Source of the DNA: Micromonospora sp. RHAY321
GTDB lineage: Bacteria; Actinomycetota; Actinomycetes; Mycobacteriales; Micromonosporaceae
DNA length: 64,000 nucleotides
Assembly (NCBI RefSeq): GCF_023896955.1
Contig: NZ_JAMHIW010000012.1
Span: 110,438 to 174,437 of the forward strand
Direction: 5' to 3'
Of this stretch, positions 8,050 through 17,045 are shown one piece after another. Made by a program: the position numbers and the translations under genes. Under the pieces are notes generated by a model. That model was not told the origin of the DNA and ran no database searches. It was given only the letters and a program-made list of their open reading frames with translations. Each line of letters starts with the position of its first letter. Positions within the stretch are counted from its first letter, which is position 1.

Positions 8050-8610
8050 ATGACTGAGCGGCAGCCGTACCGGGTGGTGTCCCGACACCCCGGCTTCGAG
8101 CTGCGCCGGTACCCGGCCCACCTGGTGGCCGAGGTGCAGGTCCAGGCGTCGTTCACCCGGGCGCCGCTGGAGGCGTTCCGGCCGCTGGCCGCGTACATCG
8201 GGGGCGCCAACCGGGTGCGGCACCCGATCGGGGCCGGACCGGCGACGCCGGACGCCACCGGCACGACGAAGATCCCGATGACCGCGCCGGTGGTCCAGGA
8301 GGAGGGTGAGCGGCCGGGCGCGTACCTGGTGCAGTTCGTCATGCCCGCCGGCTCCACCGCCGCCACCCTCCCCGAGCCGGTCGACGCGCGGGTGCGGATC
8401 CGGGAGATCCCGGCCCAGCTCGCGGCGGCGATGCGCTTCTCCGGCCGGTGGACGGAGAAGGCGTTCGGGCAGCGGGCCACCGCGCTCGGCCGGTCGGTCA
8501 CGGCCGCCGGGCTGCAACCCACCGGCGCGATCCGGTACGCCCGGTTCGACCCCCCGTGGAAGCCGTGGTTCCTGCGCCGCAACGAGGTCGTGCTGCCGGT
8601 GGTGGAGTGA
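8050..8610 (+). CDS. SOUL-family haem-binding protein
   Basis: A 186-residue soluble protein of the SOUL/HBP family. Typical features are YRVVSRHPGFELRRYPAHLVAEV at the N-terminus, KIPMTAPVVQE, the core strand YLVQFVMPAG and the C-terminal DPPWKPWFLRRNEV. Animal relatives bind haem; bacterial members are uncharacterised, so ligand binding here is only a family expectation. The ATG is preceded by GGGAGCGGGCG, and TAGCGT at about 8018-8023 could be its -10 box. Confidence 0.85.
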   Translation: MTERQPYRVVSRHPGFELRRYPAHLVAEVQVQASFTRAPLEAFRPLAAYIGGANRVRHPIGAGPATPDATGTTKIPMTAPVVQEEGERPGAYLVQFVMPAGSTAATLPEPVDARVRIREIPAQLAAAMRFSGRWTEKAFGQRATALGRSVTAAGLQPTGAIRYARFDPPWKPWFLRRNEVVLPVVE

Positions 8611-8617
8611 GCCGGCG

Positions 8618-8631
8618 GAGGTATTTACCTC
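8618..8631. promoter_or_regulatory. Short perfect palindrome before the APC permease
   Basis: GAGGTA and TACCTC form perfect 6-base arms around TT, 68 bases before the permease ATG and just after the SOUL stop. It could be an operator for the permease. It is too short to be certain. Confidence 0.3.
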
Positions 8632-8698
8632 TGTCGCTGCATGGGTAACAGTGGCGGTACGCACCGCGCGCGGGGCGCGGTCGAGAGGGGGGACGACG

Positions 8699-10177
8699 AT
8701 GACCTCCACGGGCGCCAGTCCCGGTGGCAGCGGGGTGTTCCGCCGCAAACCGGTCGAGGAGATCGCGGACGAGAGCGAGGAGGGCCTGTCCCGCTCCCTC
8801 GGTCTGTGGCAGCTCACCGCCATCGGGGTGGGCGGCATCATCGGCGCCGGGATCTTCGCGCTGGCGGGCGCGGTGGCCAACGAGACCGCCGGCCCGGCCG
8901 TGCTGGTGTCGTTCCTGATCGCCGGCCTGGCAAGTGCCGCCGCCGCGCTGTCCTACGCCGAGTTCGCCGGCATGATCCCCAAGGCCGGCTCGGCCTACAC
9001 CTACGGGTACGCGGTGCTCGGCGAGGCGGTCGGCTGGTTCATCGGCTGGGACCTGCTGCTGGAGTACACCGCGATCGTCGCGGTGGTGGCGATCGGCATC
9101 TCCGGCTACTTCGGCTTCCTCGTCGGCGAGCTGGGCGCGGAACTGCCGGCCTGGATGCTCGGCGCCCCGGGCACCGGTGAGGGGCACGTCGTGGACCTCT
9201 TCGCGGTGGTGCTCTGCCTGCTCATCGCGTACCTGCTCAATCAGGGCATCAAGACCGCCGCCCGGTTCGAGACCTTCGTGGTCGGGCTGAAGGTGGCGGT
9301 CGTGCTGCTGGTGATCGTGGTCGGCTTCTTCCACATCCGGACGGCCAACTACTCGCCGTTCTTCCCGTTCGGGCTGAGCGGGGCGTTCACCGGCGCGGCC
9401 ACGGTCTTCTTCGCCGTCTTCGGCTACGACGCGATGAGCACCGCCGCGGAGGAGTCCCGGGACGCCCGTCGGCACATGCCGAAGGCGATCATCTGGTCGC
9501 TGGTCATCTCGATGGTGCTGTACGTGCTGGCCACCCTGGTGCTGACCGGGATGCAGAACTACCGCAACATCGACGCGGAGAGCGGCTTCTCCTCGGCGTT
9601 CGAGTCGGTGGGCCTGTCCGGGCTGGCCAGCGTGATCGCGGTCGGTGCCATCATCGGGATCCTGACCGTCATGTTCACCTTCATGCTGGGCGTGACGCGG
9701 GTCTGGTTCTCGATGAGCCGCGACGGGCTGCTGCCGGCGTGGTTCGGCAAGCTCCACCCGGTCCGCCGGGTGCCCACCCGGGTCACCTGGATCGTCGGGG
9801 TGGCCTCCGCGCTGATCGCCGGCTTCCTGCCGATCCGGGAGGCGGCGGAGCTGACCAACATCGGCATCCTGCTCGCCTTCGTGGTGGTCTGCGTCGCGGT
9901 GATCGTGCTGCGCTACCGCCGCCCGGACGCGGCGCGGACGTTCCGGCTGCCGGGGATGCCGGTGGTGCCGGCGGTCGGCGCGCTCTTCTCGCTGTGGCTG
10001 ATCACCTACCTGGCACCGGAGACCTGGCTGCGCTTCGCCGTCTGGTTCCTGATCGGCGCGCTGATCTACGCCTTCTACGGTTACCGGCGCTCGGCGCTGG
10101 CCGGCCGCCCACCGGCGACCCCGTCCGGCCCGTCCGGACCGACCGGCCCGGACGGGGACGGCGGATCGGGGCGGTAG
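8699..10177 (+). CDS. APC-family cationic amino acid permease
   Basis: A 492-residue transporter with about 12 membrane helices. It begins SLGLWQLTAIGVGGIIGAGI, the helix-1 signature of cationic amino acid transporters of the APC superfamily (CAT/YfnA group). FFAVFGYDAMSTAAEESRD is the conserved helix-6 region. The ATG follows a GGGGGGA ribosome site. The last 25 residues are a Pro/Ser/Gly tail that overlaps the converging gene by 97 bases. It likely imports amino acids; the specific substrate is unresolved. Confidence 0.88.
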   Translation: MTSTGASPGGSGVFRRKPVEEIADESEEGLSRSLGLWQLTAIGVGGIIGAGIFALAGAVANETAGPAVLVSFLIAGLASAAAALSYAEFAGMIPKAGSAYTYGYAVLGEAVGWFIGWDLLLEYTAIVAVVAIGISGYFGFLVGELGAELPAWMLGAPGTGEGHVVDLFAVVLCLLIAYLLNQGIKTAARFETFVVGLKVAVVLLVIVVGFFHIRTANYSPFFPFGLSGAFTGAATVFFAVFGYDAMSTAAEESRDARRHMPKAIIWSLVISMVLYVLATLVLTGMQNYRNIDAESGFSSAFESVGLSGLASVIAVGAIIGILTVMFTFMLGVTRVWFSMSRDGLLPAWFGKLHPVRRVPTRVTWIVGVASALIAGFLPIREAAELTNIGILLAFVVVCVAVIVLRYRRPDAARTFRLPGMPVVPAVGALFSLWLITYLAPETWLRFAVWFLIGALIYAFYGYRRSALAGRPPATPSGPSGPTGPDGDGGSGR

Positions 10178-11148
10178 CCGAGCGCGGGCGGCCAGGCCAG
10201 CAGGAGCGCCATCCCGAGCCCGGCGAGCACCCCGCCCAGGGAGACCAGCAGGTCGGAGTCGGCCGCGTTGATCGGGCTGTTGCCGGCCAGCGCCGTGAAC
10301 GTCGCGCCGATCGGCACCAGCACCATCATGGTGATGCCCACGACCAGCAGCATCGCCACCGGACCGACCAGCGCGGCGACGGCGGCCAGGGCGTGGTGTC
10401 GCCAGGCGGGCCGACCGCCCGGCCAGTCCCAGGCGAGCAGGGTGACCCCGGTGAGCAGCACCGCCCCGAGGGCGAGCTGCGGCAGGGATCGCGGGCCGGG
10501 CGGGATGGCCCGGACCAGTCCGACGCCGGACACCGCCGCCACGCCGAGCCCCGCCGCCAGCAGCCAGCGGGTCCGGCCGCGGGCCGGGGCCGCCGCCAGG
10601 GCCGCCCCGACGGTCAGAACGACCAGCAGCGCGCCGGTGGCGGAGGCGGCCGGATTCAGCTCCGGCTCCCGGTCGGTTGGTGACTCGATGCCAGCGGCCA
10701 CCATCGCCAGCACCCCCGCCACGCAGGCCGCGCCGGTCAGCGCCCACCGGTCCGCCGCGGCCGGCCGTACGCGCCGATCCCGGCGGAGCAGGACCGCCGC
10801 CACCGCGCCGAGCACCGCGCAGCCGCCAGCGGTGAGCAGCACGGTCGCCTCCACACCGCTCGGGTCGGCCCGGTCGATCGCCACGTCGGCGGCGACCCAG
10901 AGACCGCCGAGCAGCACCCCCGGGCCGCTCCACCTCAGGTGCCCACGGCCGGCCAGCACCAGCCCGAGGACCACCGCGACGATCGCCGCGAACCGCAGAT
11001 CCCGCGCCCAGTAGGTGTTGTTGCCCGGCAGCCGCTCCGACCACGGGCCGATCGGCTCGGTCAGCGGTTGCAGCACGGTCATGCCGATCGCCCAGAGCAG
11101 CACGGCGGCGGCGGAGAGGAGCAGCCCGACCGGGCGCGCGGATCGCAT
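10081..11148 (-). CDS. Multi-pass membrane protein of unknown function
   Basis: A 355-residue protein with about ten hydrophobic helices and almost no soluble loops. Its C-terminal tail is rich in Pro, Ser and Gly. I do not recognise a family. An upstream start at 11211 exists, but ATG 11148 is preferred because TACCGT lies six bases before it, the leaderless pattern. The 3' end overlaps the APC permease by 97 bases, both frames encoding disordered tails there. It lies 66 bases downstream of the FtsX-like permease on the same strand but has its own likely promoter. Confidence 0.65.
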   Translation of the reverse strand: MRSARPVGLLLSAAAVLLWAIGMTVLQPLTEPIGPWSERLPGNNTYWARDLRFAAIVAVVLGLVLAGRGHLRWSGPGVLLGGLWVAADVAIDRADPSGVEATVLLTAGGCAVLGAVAAVLLRRDRRVRPAAADRWALTGAACVAGVLAMVAAGIESPTDREPELNPAASATGALLVVLTVGAALAAAPARGRTRWLLAAGLGVAAVSGVGLVRAIPPGPRSLPQLALGAVLLTGVTLLAWDWPGGRPAWRHHALAAVAALVGPVAMLLVVGITMMVLVPIGATFTALAGNSPINAADSDLLVSLGGVLAGLGMALLLAWPPALGYRPDPPSPSGPVGPDGPDGVAGGRPASAERR

Positions 11149-11154
11149 CCGTGG

Positions 11155-11160
11155 ACGGTA
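11155..11160 (-). promoter_or_regulatory. -10 box of a leaderless promoter (membrane protein)
   Basis: TACCGT on the minus strand lies six bases before ATG 11148, and no ribosome site is visible. The fit to TANNNT and the spacing support initiation at or next to the A of the start codon. Confidence 0.5.
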
Positions 11161-11214
11161 GCGGCCCGATCGCCCCCTCGTCGGCCCTCGGGAGGCGGTC
11201 GGGCCGTACACGGG

Positions 11215-13653
11215 TCACCCGGCGACGATGCCGACCGCCGATCGGGCCGGGCGGTGGCGCAGCAGCCGCCACGTCGGCAGCACGCTCGCCAGCACCGCGA
11301 GCAGCAGGCAGAGCCCCACCACCGCGCCGATCACCGGCCACGGCACGACCAGGTCGACCGTGGCGCCGACCTGTTCGGCCAGGCCGGCGCGGATGCTCAG
11401 CAGGCCGGCGAACGCGACGGCGCCGCCGAGCACCGCGCCGATCAGCACCACCAGGGCGGACTCCGCCGTGACCAGCCAGAGGACCTGTCGGCGGGTCGCG
11501 CCGGCCAGCCGGATCAGCCGCAGGTCGGCTGCCCGGCCGGCGGCTGCCAACAGCAGCGTGTTGGCCACCGCGATGGCGCCGTAGCCGGCCGACACACCGA
11601 TCAGCAGCAGGGTGCACAGCCAGACGAGGCGGTCCTCGGCGCGGTCCGCCTCCGCGGCCCAGGCGGGGACGTCGATGATCCGCGCCCCGAGCGGAGGATC
11701 GACCCGGTCCCGGACGTACACCGTGGAGGTCAGCGCGGAAGGGTCGTAGGCCCGCACGACGGCACGGGGCAGGAGAAGGTCCCCGGGGACCGAGATGTCG
11801 GTGACCACGGCGACGACGCGCAGCGGCACCCGCTCCCCGTCCGCGAAGACCACCGGGTACGGCTCCGGCGGCAGACCGGGCGCCGGCGCCGCCGAGGCGG
11901 TGAGCGCCACCGTGTCGTCGCCGCGCAGGTCGTCGAGCGAGCCGGCGACGACGTCGAGCACCCGGTTCGCCTCGGCGAAGCCGGCCGGGTCCACGCCGAG
12001 CGCGTTCAGCGGCCGGATCCCCGTCGACGGTTCGGGTTCGGTGACGAACACCGTGGTCGGCAGGAGCGCGGTGCCGCCGGTGGCGGCGACGGCACGGTCC
12101 GACAGGCCGGGTGCCCGGTCGGGCGCGATGATCCAGCCGGCGTTCACATTGTCCGCCCGGCCCGCCGTGTACGCCGCGGTCGTGGTGAGCACCATCCCGG
12201 ACACCAGCACCGCGAAGGCGACCGTGAGCAGCACCGGCGCGGCGGTCGACGCGGTCCGTCGGGTCGCGGTCAGCGCCCCGGCCCGGACCAGCAGCCCGAT
12301 CGCGCCGCCGCGCCGCCGCACCGGGGAACGCAGCAGCCGCACCGCCGGCCCGACGATCGCCGGTGCGAGCACGGTGGATCCGGTGACCAGGGCCATCACC
12401 GCGTACAGGGCGTAGGTGGCACCGTCGCGGGCGTCGTCGGAGGTGGCGGTACCGAGGCTGAGGGCGGCCCCGGTCGCCAGGAGAAGCGCCCCGGCGGCGA
12501 CACGCAGCCGCCCGATGGGTCGCTGCTCCACCGCCGCCTCGCGCAACGCCTCCAACGGGGGGATCCGCGCTGCCCGGCGCGCCGCCGACCACCCGGCGAG
12601 CAGCGCCACGACCGGCCCGACGGCGAGCGAGGCCGCGAGCGGCCACAGGACGTACCGGACCCGGAAGGTCGCCGGCTCCAGGCCGACGTCGACCAGCACC
12701 CGGCCCAGCGCGGGGGTGAGCGCCGCTCCGACCAGGAGGCCGGCGAGCCCGGCCGCACCGCCGACGGTGAGCGCCTCCCTGTGCACCATTCGACGGATCT
12801 GGCGGGGCGTGGCGCCGACGGCACGCAGCAGGCCCAGCTCGCGGCGGCGCTGCGCGACGGTGAACGCGAAGGTGGAGGCGGCCACGAAGACCGTGACGAA
12901 GCCGGCGAGGGCCGCCGTTGCGGTCAGGACCTGCATCCCGATCCAGCGGGTCCGGGCATCACCACGCGGCTCCAGCGCGCCGCGCCGGTCGCCGGTGAGC
13001 ACTCGTCCGTCACCGCCGACGACTCCGCGTGCCTCGGCCCCGACCCGTTCCGGGTCGGCGCCCGCCGCCAGCATCAGCCCGATGGCCCGGACGCCGGGTG
13101 CGAGGGTGGCGGCGACGTCGTCCGCGACGTGGACGCCCGGCGCGTCGAGGAGACCGGTGACCGTGTACGGCTCCGGACCGGCCGCGGTCAGCAGGGTGAC
13201 CGGCGTGCCGGGCCGCAGCCCGAGCGCACGGTCGACGACGACCTCGCCGGGCCGGCGGGGCGGCTCGCCGGCCGTCAGACGCAGTCCACCCAGCCGGGCA
13301 CTGGACCAGCCATGCCCCTGGTGGGCGTCCTCCCGCTGGCCGTCGCTGGCCGGGGGCCGGCCGTCGACGAGCGGCTGGGCGTAGAAGGTCCGGTCGGGGA
13401 TCGCCGCCGCGACGCCGGGCAGGCCGGCCAGCCGTCCGGCGAGTTCCGTCGCCCTCGCGGCGGACCAGGGGCGGGTCGGCGCGAACGAGTCGGCCCTACC
13501 CGCCTCGGGGCTCTGCACGACGACCGCCGCCCGCGCCAGCCGGTCCGGCACCTGTGGTCGCCCGGAGGCGAGCAGCAGGGTGGCCGCCGTGACCAGCGCG
13601 ACCCCGATGGCGACGGCCACGAACGCGCCAGCGGACCGCCGGACGCTCAGCAC
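11215..13653 (-). CDS. FtsX/MacB-like ABC transporter permease
   Basis: An 812-residue permease with two FtsX-type modules. Membrane helices lie near the N-terminus, at about 230-380, at 430-490 and at 690-800, with large extracytoplasmic segments between. RRRELGLLRAVGATPRQIRRMV is the classic cytoplasmic coupling segment of the first FtsX domain, and LRLIRLAGATRRQVL is its counterpart in the second. Such permeases often perform mechanotransmission or antimicrobial peptide defence. The GTG start overlaps the 3' end of the ATPase gene by 7 bases, making one exporter operon. Confidence 0.88.
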   Translation of the reverse strand: MLSVRRSAGAFVAVAIGVALVTAATLLLASGRPQVPDRLARAAVVVQSPEAGRADSFAPTRPWSAARATELAGRLAGLPGVAAAIPDRTFYAQPLVDGRPPASDGQREDAHQGHGWSSARLGGLRLTAGEPPRRPGEVVVDRALGLRPGTPVTLLTAAGPEPYTVTGLLDAPGVHVADDVAATLAPGVRAIGLMLAAGADPERVGAEARGVVGGDGRVLTGDRRGALEPRGDARTRWIGMQVLTATAALAGFVTVFVAASTFAFTVAQRRRELGLLRAVGATPRQIRRMVHREALTVGGAAGLAGLLVGAALTPALGRVLVDVGLEPATFRVRYVLWPLAASLAVGPVVALLAGWSAARRAARIPPLEALREAAVEQRPIGRLRVAAGALLLATGAALSLGTATSDDARDGATYALYAVMALVTGSTVLAPAIVGPAVRLLRSPVRRRGGAIGLLVRAGALTATRRTASTAAPVLLTVAFAVLVSGMVLTTTAAYTAGRADNVNAGWIIAPDRAPGLSDRAVAATGGTALLPTTVFVTEPEPSTGIRPLNALGVDPAGFAEANRVLDVVAGSLDDLRGDDTVALTASAAPAPGLPPEPYPVVFADGERVPLRVVAVVTDISVPGDLLLPRAVVRAYDPSALTSTVYVRDRVDPPLGARIIDVPAWAAEADRAEDRLVWLCTLLLIGVSAGYGAIAVANTLLLAAAGRAADLRLIRLAGATRRQVLWLVTAESALVVLIGAVLGGAVAFAGLLSIRAGLAEQVGATVDLVVPWPVIGAVVGLCLLLAVLASVLPTWRLLRHRPARSAVGIVAG

Positions 13654-14432
13654 GACGGCTCCACGGCCGCGTCCGCCGCCGGCCGCGAGATACCCGTCGG
13701 ATCGGTGTCCCGCTCGGCGATCCGTGCGGCGACGACCGCGGCCGTGATGCCGCCGGTCAGTTCGTCGGCGAGGCGGCCGTCGGCGAGCAGGAGGACCCGG
13801 TCGGCGTACGCGGCGGCGGCGGGATCGTGGGTCACCATGACGACCGTCTGCCCGTGGTCGTCGACGAGCCCTCGCAGCAGCCGCAGGACCTGCCGGGACG
13901 CGGCGCTGTCCAACGCCCCGGTCGGTTCGTCGGCGAAGACGACCACCGGACGGGTGATCAACGCCCGTGCCACCGCGACGCGCTGCTGCTCGCCGCCGGA
14001 CAGTTCGCTCGGCCGGTGCCGGGCCCGGTCGGCCAGTCCCACCGCGTCGAGCGCGGCTTCGACGTCCCGGGCCGGCGGGCGGCGTCCGGCCAGGCGCAAC
14101 GGTAACTCGACGTTCTGCGCCGCGGTCAGCGTGGACACCAGGTTGAACGCCTGGAACACGAAGCCGATGCGGTCGCGCCGCAGCCGGGTCAGCGCGTCCT
14201 CGCCCAGATCGTTCAGGCTGGTGCCGTCGATCGTGACGGTCCCCTCGGCCGGCCTGTCCAGCCCCGCCGCGCAGTGCAGCAGAGTGGACTTCCCCGAGCC
14301 CGAGGGGCCCATCACCGCCGTGAACGTGCCGCTGGCGAAGCTGGTCGTCACGCCGTCGAGCGCCGTCACCCGCCGGGTTCCGGTGCCGTACACCGCGCGC
14401 AGCCCCGTGAGGGTCACCGTGTCAGTGGTCAT
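13647..14432 (-). CDS. ABC transporter ATP-binding protein (MacB/LolD type)
   Basis: A 261-residue ATPase. Walker A is GPSGSGKST (42-50), the signature is LSGGEQQRVAVARAL, Walker B is VVVFADEPTGALD, and the H-loop is VMVTHDP. The ADEPTGALD form is typical of the MacB/LolD/FtsE group and fits the FtsX-like permease that follows with a 7-base overlap. ATG 14432 gives the standard N-terminus. The frame is open further upstream, but that extension looks non-coding. It faces a two-component pair at 14602, probably its regulator. Confidence 0.9.
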   Translation of the reverse strand: MTTDTVTLTGLRAVYGTGTRRVTALDGVTTSFASGTFTAVMGPSGSGKSTLLHCAAGLDRPAEGTVTIDGTSLNDLGEDALTRLRRDRIGFVFQAFNLVSTLTAAQNVELPLRLAGRRPPARDVEAALDAVGLADRARHRPSELSGGEQQRVAVARALITRPVVVFADEPTGALDSAASRQVLRLLRGLVDDHGQTVVMVTHDPAAAAYADRVLLLADGRLADELTGGITAAVVAARIAERDTDPTGISRPAADAAVEPSC

Positions 14433-14493
14433 GACCGCCACGGTGCCGGCTCGGGCGGGTGCCGCGCGTCGTGCCGGCGCGGACACTTTCGGG

Positions 14494-14565
14494 CCATCCC
14501 ACGGGTGGAGTCGGAGGCCCGCAAGCGCCGGCACCTCGTCCTCGGGAATGACCACCCGCAGGTGG
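14494..14565. promoter_or_regulatory. Two similar dyads in the ABC/kinase divergent region
   Basis: CCATCCCACGGGTGG (14494-14508) and CCACCCGCAGGTGG (14552-14565) are related imperfect palindromes about 58 bases apart. They lie between the exporter ATPase and the kinase starts. Paired related dyads in a divergent promoter are what a response regulator would use. The link to the regulator at 15756 is inferred. Confidence 0.35.
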
Positions 14566-14588
14566 ACGCGGCCAGCCCGGCCGGCCGA

Positions 14589-14594
14589 TACCGT
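14589..14594 (+). promoter_or_regulatory. -10 box of a leaderless promoter (second kinase)
   Basis: TACCGT is followed by exactly seven bases and then the GTG start at 14602. There is no ribosome site. This is the cleanest leaderless arrangement in the window. Confidence 0.6.
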
Positions 14595-14601
14595 CTGACA
14601 G

Positions 14602-15759
14602 GTGACCGCTCTCCTGCTGACCCGGCGGCTGCGGCCGGTGGATCTGTACATCGTGGACGCCGTGCTGGCCGTGGCGGTCGGCGGGCTGCTCTGCCCGTAC
14701 GCGGCGCTGGAGTCGCCGCTGCACGGCGGCGTACGCGAGCCGCTCTGGGTGTCCGTGCTCGTCGGGATGGCCCTCGGGCTGCCGTTGGCCGTTCGGCGGC
14801 GGTGGCCGATCGCCGTCGCCGTCGTGATCAGCGGCAGCACCACCGGGGCACTGGTCACCGGCGTGATTCCCAACTACGCCGCTGCCGCGCCGGCGCTCGC
14901 CATCGGCCTGTCCTTCTACACCGTGGCCGTGTCGACGGCCACCCGCCGGTCGATGCTCTGCGCGGCCGGTTGTCTCGCTCTGGTGAGCGTCGCCCTGGTG
15001 CTGACAGCGGGCGACCTCTGGTCGCGGACCGGTGGGGTCGTCTACGCCGCCGTCATGATCACGCCGGCCTGGCTGACCGGCTGGTTGATCCGGGAGCGAC
15101 GCGCGCTCGCCGCCCGGCAGGGCGAGCACCTGGTCCGTCAGGCCGCCACCGAGGAACGGCTGCGGGTGGCCCGGGAGCTGCACGACGTGGTGGCACACAC
15201 GATGAGCCTCATCGTGGTGAAGGCGGCCGTCGCCAACCACGTCGCCGAGGCCGACCCGCGTGAGGCGGGAGCCGCGTTGCGGGTGATCGAGGAGACCGGC
15301 CGCAACGCGCTGACCGACATCCGCCGGGTGCTCGGCGTGCTGCGCGAGGGCACCCCGTACGCGCCGGCACCCGGGCTGGACGAGTTGCCCGGCCTCGCCG
15401 AGCAGGCGGCGATCGGTGGCGTCGACGTCCGGCTCGACGTCCGACGCGAGGAGACGGACGGCGCGGTGCCGGAGTCGGTGGGCCTCGCGGTGTACCGGAT
15501 CGTGCAGGAGGCGGTGACCAACGTCGTGAAGCACGCCGCCCCGGCGTCCTGTCGGGCGACGGTGACCGTGACGCCCGGCGAGGTGCGCGTGGAGGTGACC
15601 GACGACGGCCGGCGCCCGGTCCTGCCGGGAGGGGACGGGCACGGTCTGACCGGCATGCGGGAGCGGGTGGCGTTGCACGGCGGGGACCTCCGTGCCGGAC
15701 CGCAGGCCGGCGGAGGTTTCGCGGTGCGGGCGCGGCTGCCGTACCGGGTGGCCGCGTGA
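14602..15759 (+). CDS. Membrane histidine kinase, HisKA_3
   Basis: A 385-residue sensor kinase with membrane helices at about 15-165 and no distinct extracellular sensor. H194 in RELHDVVAHT is the phosphorylation site. The ATPase domain has RIVQEAVTNVVKHA and a glycine box at GHGLTGMRERV. It overlaps the response regulator at 15756 by a GTGA junction. It diverges from the MacB/FtsX-like exporter. The pair plus exporter resembles bacitracin- or peptide-sensing modules, but the kinase class (NarL partner) differs from the BceS type. Confidence 0.9.
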   Translation: MTALLLTRRLRPVDLYIVDAVLAVAVGGLLCPYAALESPLHGGVREPLWVSVLVGMALGLPLAVRRRWPIAVAVVISGSTTGALVTGVIPNYAAAAPALAIGLSFYTVAVSTATRRSMLCAAGCLALVSVALVLTAGDLWSRTGGVVYAAVMITPAWLTGWLIRERRALAARQGEHLVRQAATEERLRVARELHDVVAHTMSLIVVKAAVANHVAEADPREAGAALRVIEETGRNALTDIRRVLGVLREGTPYAPAPGLDELPGLAEQAAIGGVDVRLDVRREETDGAVPESVGLAVYRIVQEAVTNVVKHAAPASCRATVTVTPGEVRVEVTDDGRRPVLPGGDGHGLTGMRERVALHGGDLRAGPQAGGGFAVRARLPYRVAA

Positions 15760-16424
15760 TCCGGGTGCTGATCGCCGACGACCAGGCACTGCTGCGCGGC
15801 AGTTTCCGGCTGCTGGTCGACCTCACCCCGGACTGCACGACCGTCGGCGAGGCGGGCACCGGCGTCCAGGCCGTCGCGTTGGCCGGCCAGCACCGCCCGG
15901 ACGTGGTGCTGATGGACGTCCGGATGCCGGAGATGGACGGCATCGAGGCGACCCGGCGGATCTGCGCGGATCCGGCGACGGCGGGCACCCGGGTGCTCAT
16001 CCTGACCACGTTCGACCTGGACGAGTACGTCTACGGTGCGCTGCGCGCCGGGGCCAGCGGCTTCCTGCTCAAGGACACCCCACCGGCGGACCTGCTGGCC
16101 GGCATCCGGGTGGTCGCCGCCGGCGAGGGTTTGCTCGCGCCGACGGTGACCCGCCGGCTGATCGACGAGTTCGCCCGACGGCCCGAGCCGGCCCGGCCGC
16201 TGCCGCGACGGCTGGACGGGGTGACCGAGCGCGAGCGGGAGGTGCTCGCGCTGATCGCCCGTGGCCTGTCCAACGCGGAGCTGGCCGCGCACCTCAACCT
16301 CAGCCTGGCCACGGTGAAGACGCACGTCGGGCGGCTGCTGACCAAGCTGGCGGTACGCGACCGGGCGCAGCTCGTCATCGTCGCCTACGAGACGGGCCTG
16401 GTCGGGCCGGGCGGCCTAGGCTGA
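15756..16424 (+). CDS. NarL/LuxR-family response regulator
   Basis: A 222-residue regulator. The receiver domain carries VLIADDQ, phosphoacceptor D54 in VVLMDVRMP, and LLKDTPPADLL. The LuxR helix-turn-helix near residues 155-215 carries VTEREREVLALIARGLSNAE and VKTHVGRLLTKL. The start codon lies in a GTGA overlap with the kinase stop, so expression is coupled. The probable target is the divergent exporter promoter, where two related dyads occur. Confidence 0.9.
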   Translation: MIRVLIADDQALLRGSFRLLVDLTPDCTTVGEAGTGVQAVALAGQHRPDVVLMDVRMPEMDGIEATRRICADPATAGTRVLILTTFDLDEYVYGALRAGASGFLLKDTPPADLLAGIRVVAAGEGLLAPTVTRRLIDEFARRPEPARPLPRRLDGVTEREREVLALIARGLSNAELAAHLNLSLATVKTHVGRLLTKLAVRDRAQLVIVAYETGLVGPGGLG

Positions 16425-16456
16425 GCGGGTCGGCCCGGCGCGCTGAGGAGGAGCAC

Positions 16457-16996
16457 ATGACCCGCTACGTCGCCCTGTTGCGCGGGGTCAACGTCGGCTC
16501 CACCCGGCTCGCGATGGCCGACCTGCGCCGGCTGGTCACCGACCTCGGGCACGACGACGTGCAGACGTACCTGCAGAGCGGCAACGTGGTGTTCGGCAGC
16601 AGCGTCCGCGACGCCGGGAAACTCGCCGGTGGGATCGAGCGGGCGCTCGCCGACGAGCTGGGGCTGACCGTGCCGGTGCTGGTCCGCAGCACCCGCGAGT
16701 TGGCGGCGGTGGCCGGCGGCAACCCGTACGCCGAGCGGGAGGACGACCCGACGAGGCTGCTGGTGGCCTTCCTGGCCACGGCCCCGAAGCAGTCGGCGGT
16801 GGGCGCGCTGACCGTGCCGGGCGGTGAGAACGTGGCGTTCACGGTGACCGGCCGGGAGGTCTACCTGCACTTCCCGGACGGCGGCTACGGGCGGTCGAAG
16901 TTCACCAACGCGTACCTGGAGAAGAAGCTCGGCGTGGTGGCCACCACCCGCAACTGGAAGTCGGTGCGCGCCCTCGCGGAGCTGGCGGCCGGCTGA
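16457..16996 (+). CDS. DUF1697 family protein
   Basis: A 179-residue cytoplasmic protein. The N-terminus MTRYVALLRGVNVGSTRLAM and the motifs TYLQSGNVVF and YGRSKFTNAYLEKKLG identify DUF1697. The family is widespread and has no established function. GAGGAGG lies seven bases before the ATG, and TAGGCT near 16419 could be its own -10 box, so it need not depend on the two-component operon 32 bases upstream. Confidence 0.85.
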   Translation: MTRYVALLRGVNVGSTRLAMADLRRLVTDLGHDDVQTYLQSGNVVFGSSVRDAGKLAGGIERALADELGLTVPVLVRSTRELAAVAGGNPYAEREDDPTRLLVAFLATAPKQSAVGALTVPGGENVAFTVTGREVYLHFPDGGYGRSKFTNAYLEKKLGVVATTRNWKSVRALAELAAG

Positions 16997-16997
16997 G

Positions 16998-17040
16998 CCG
17001 GCAGGTGGCCGCGACGGCCCGGCCGCGACCACCCAGCCGG
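16998..17040. terminator. Bidirectional hairpin between converging genes
   Basis: CCGGC/GCCGG, GGTGG/CCACC and CGCG/CGCG pair in order, with small mismatches, between the DUF1697 stop (16996) and the metallo-hydrolase stop (17046). No T-run. It probably ends both transcripts. Confidence 0.55.
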
Positions 17041-17045
17041 GCCGG

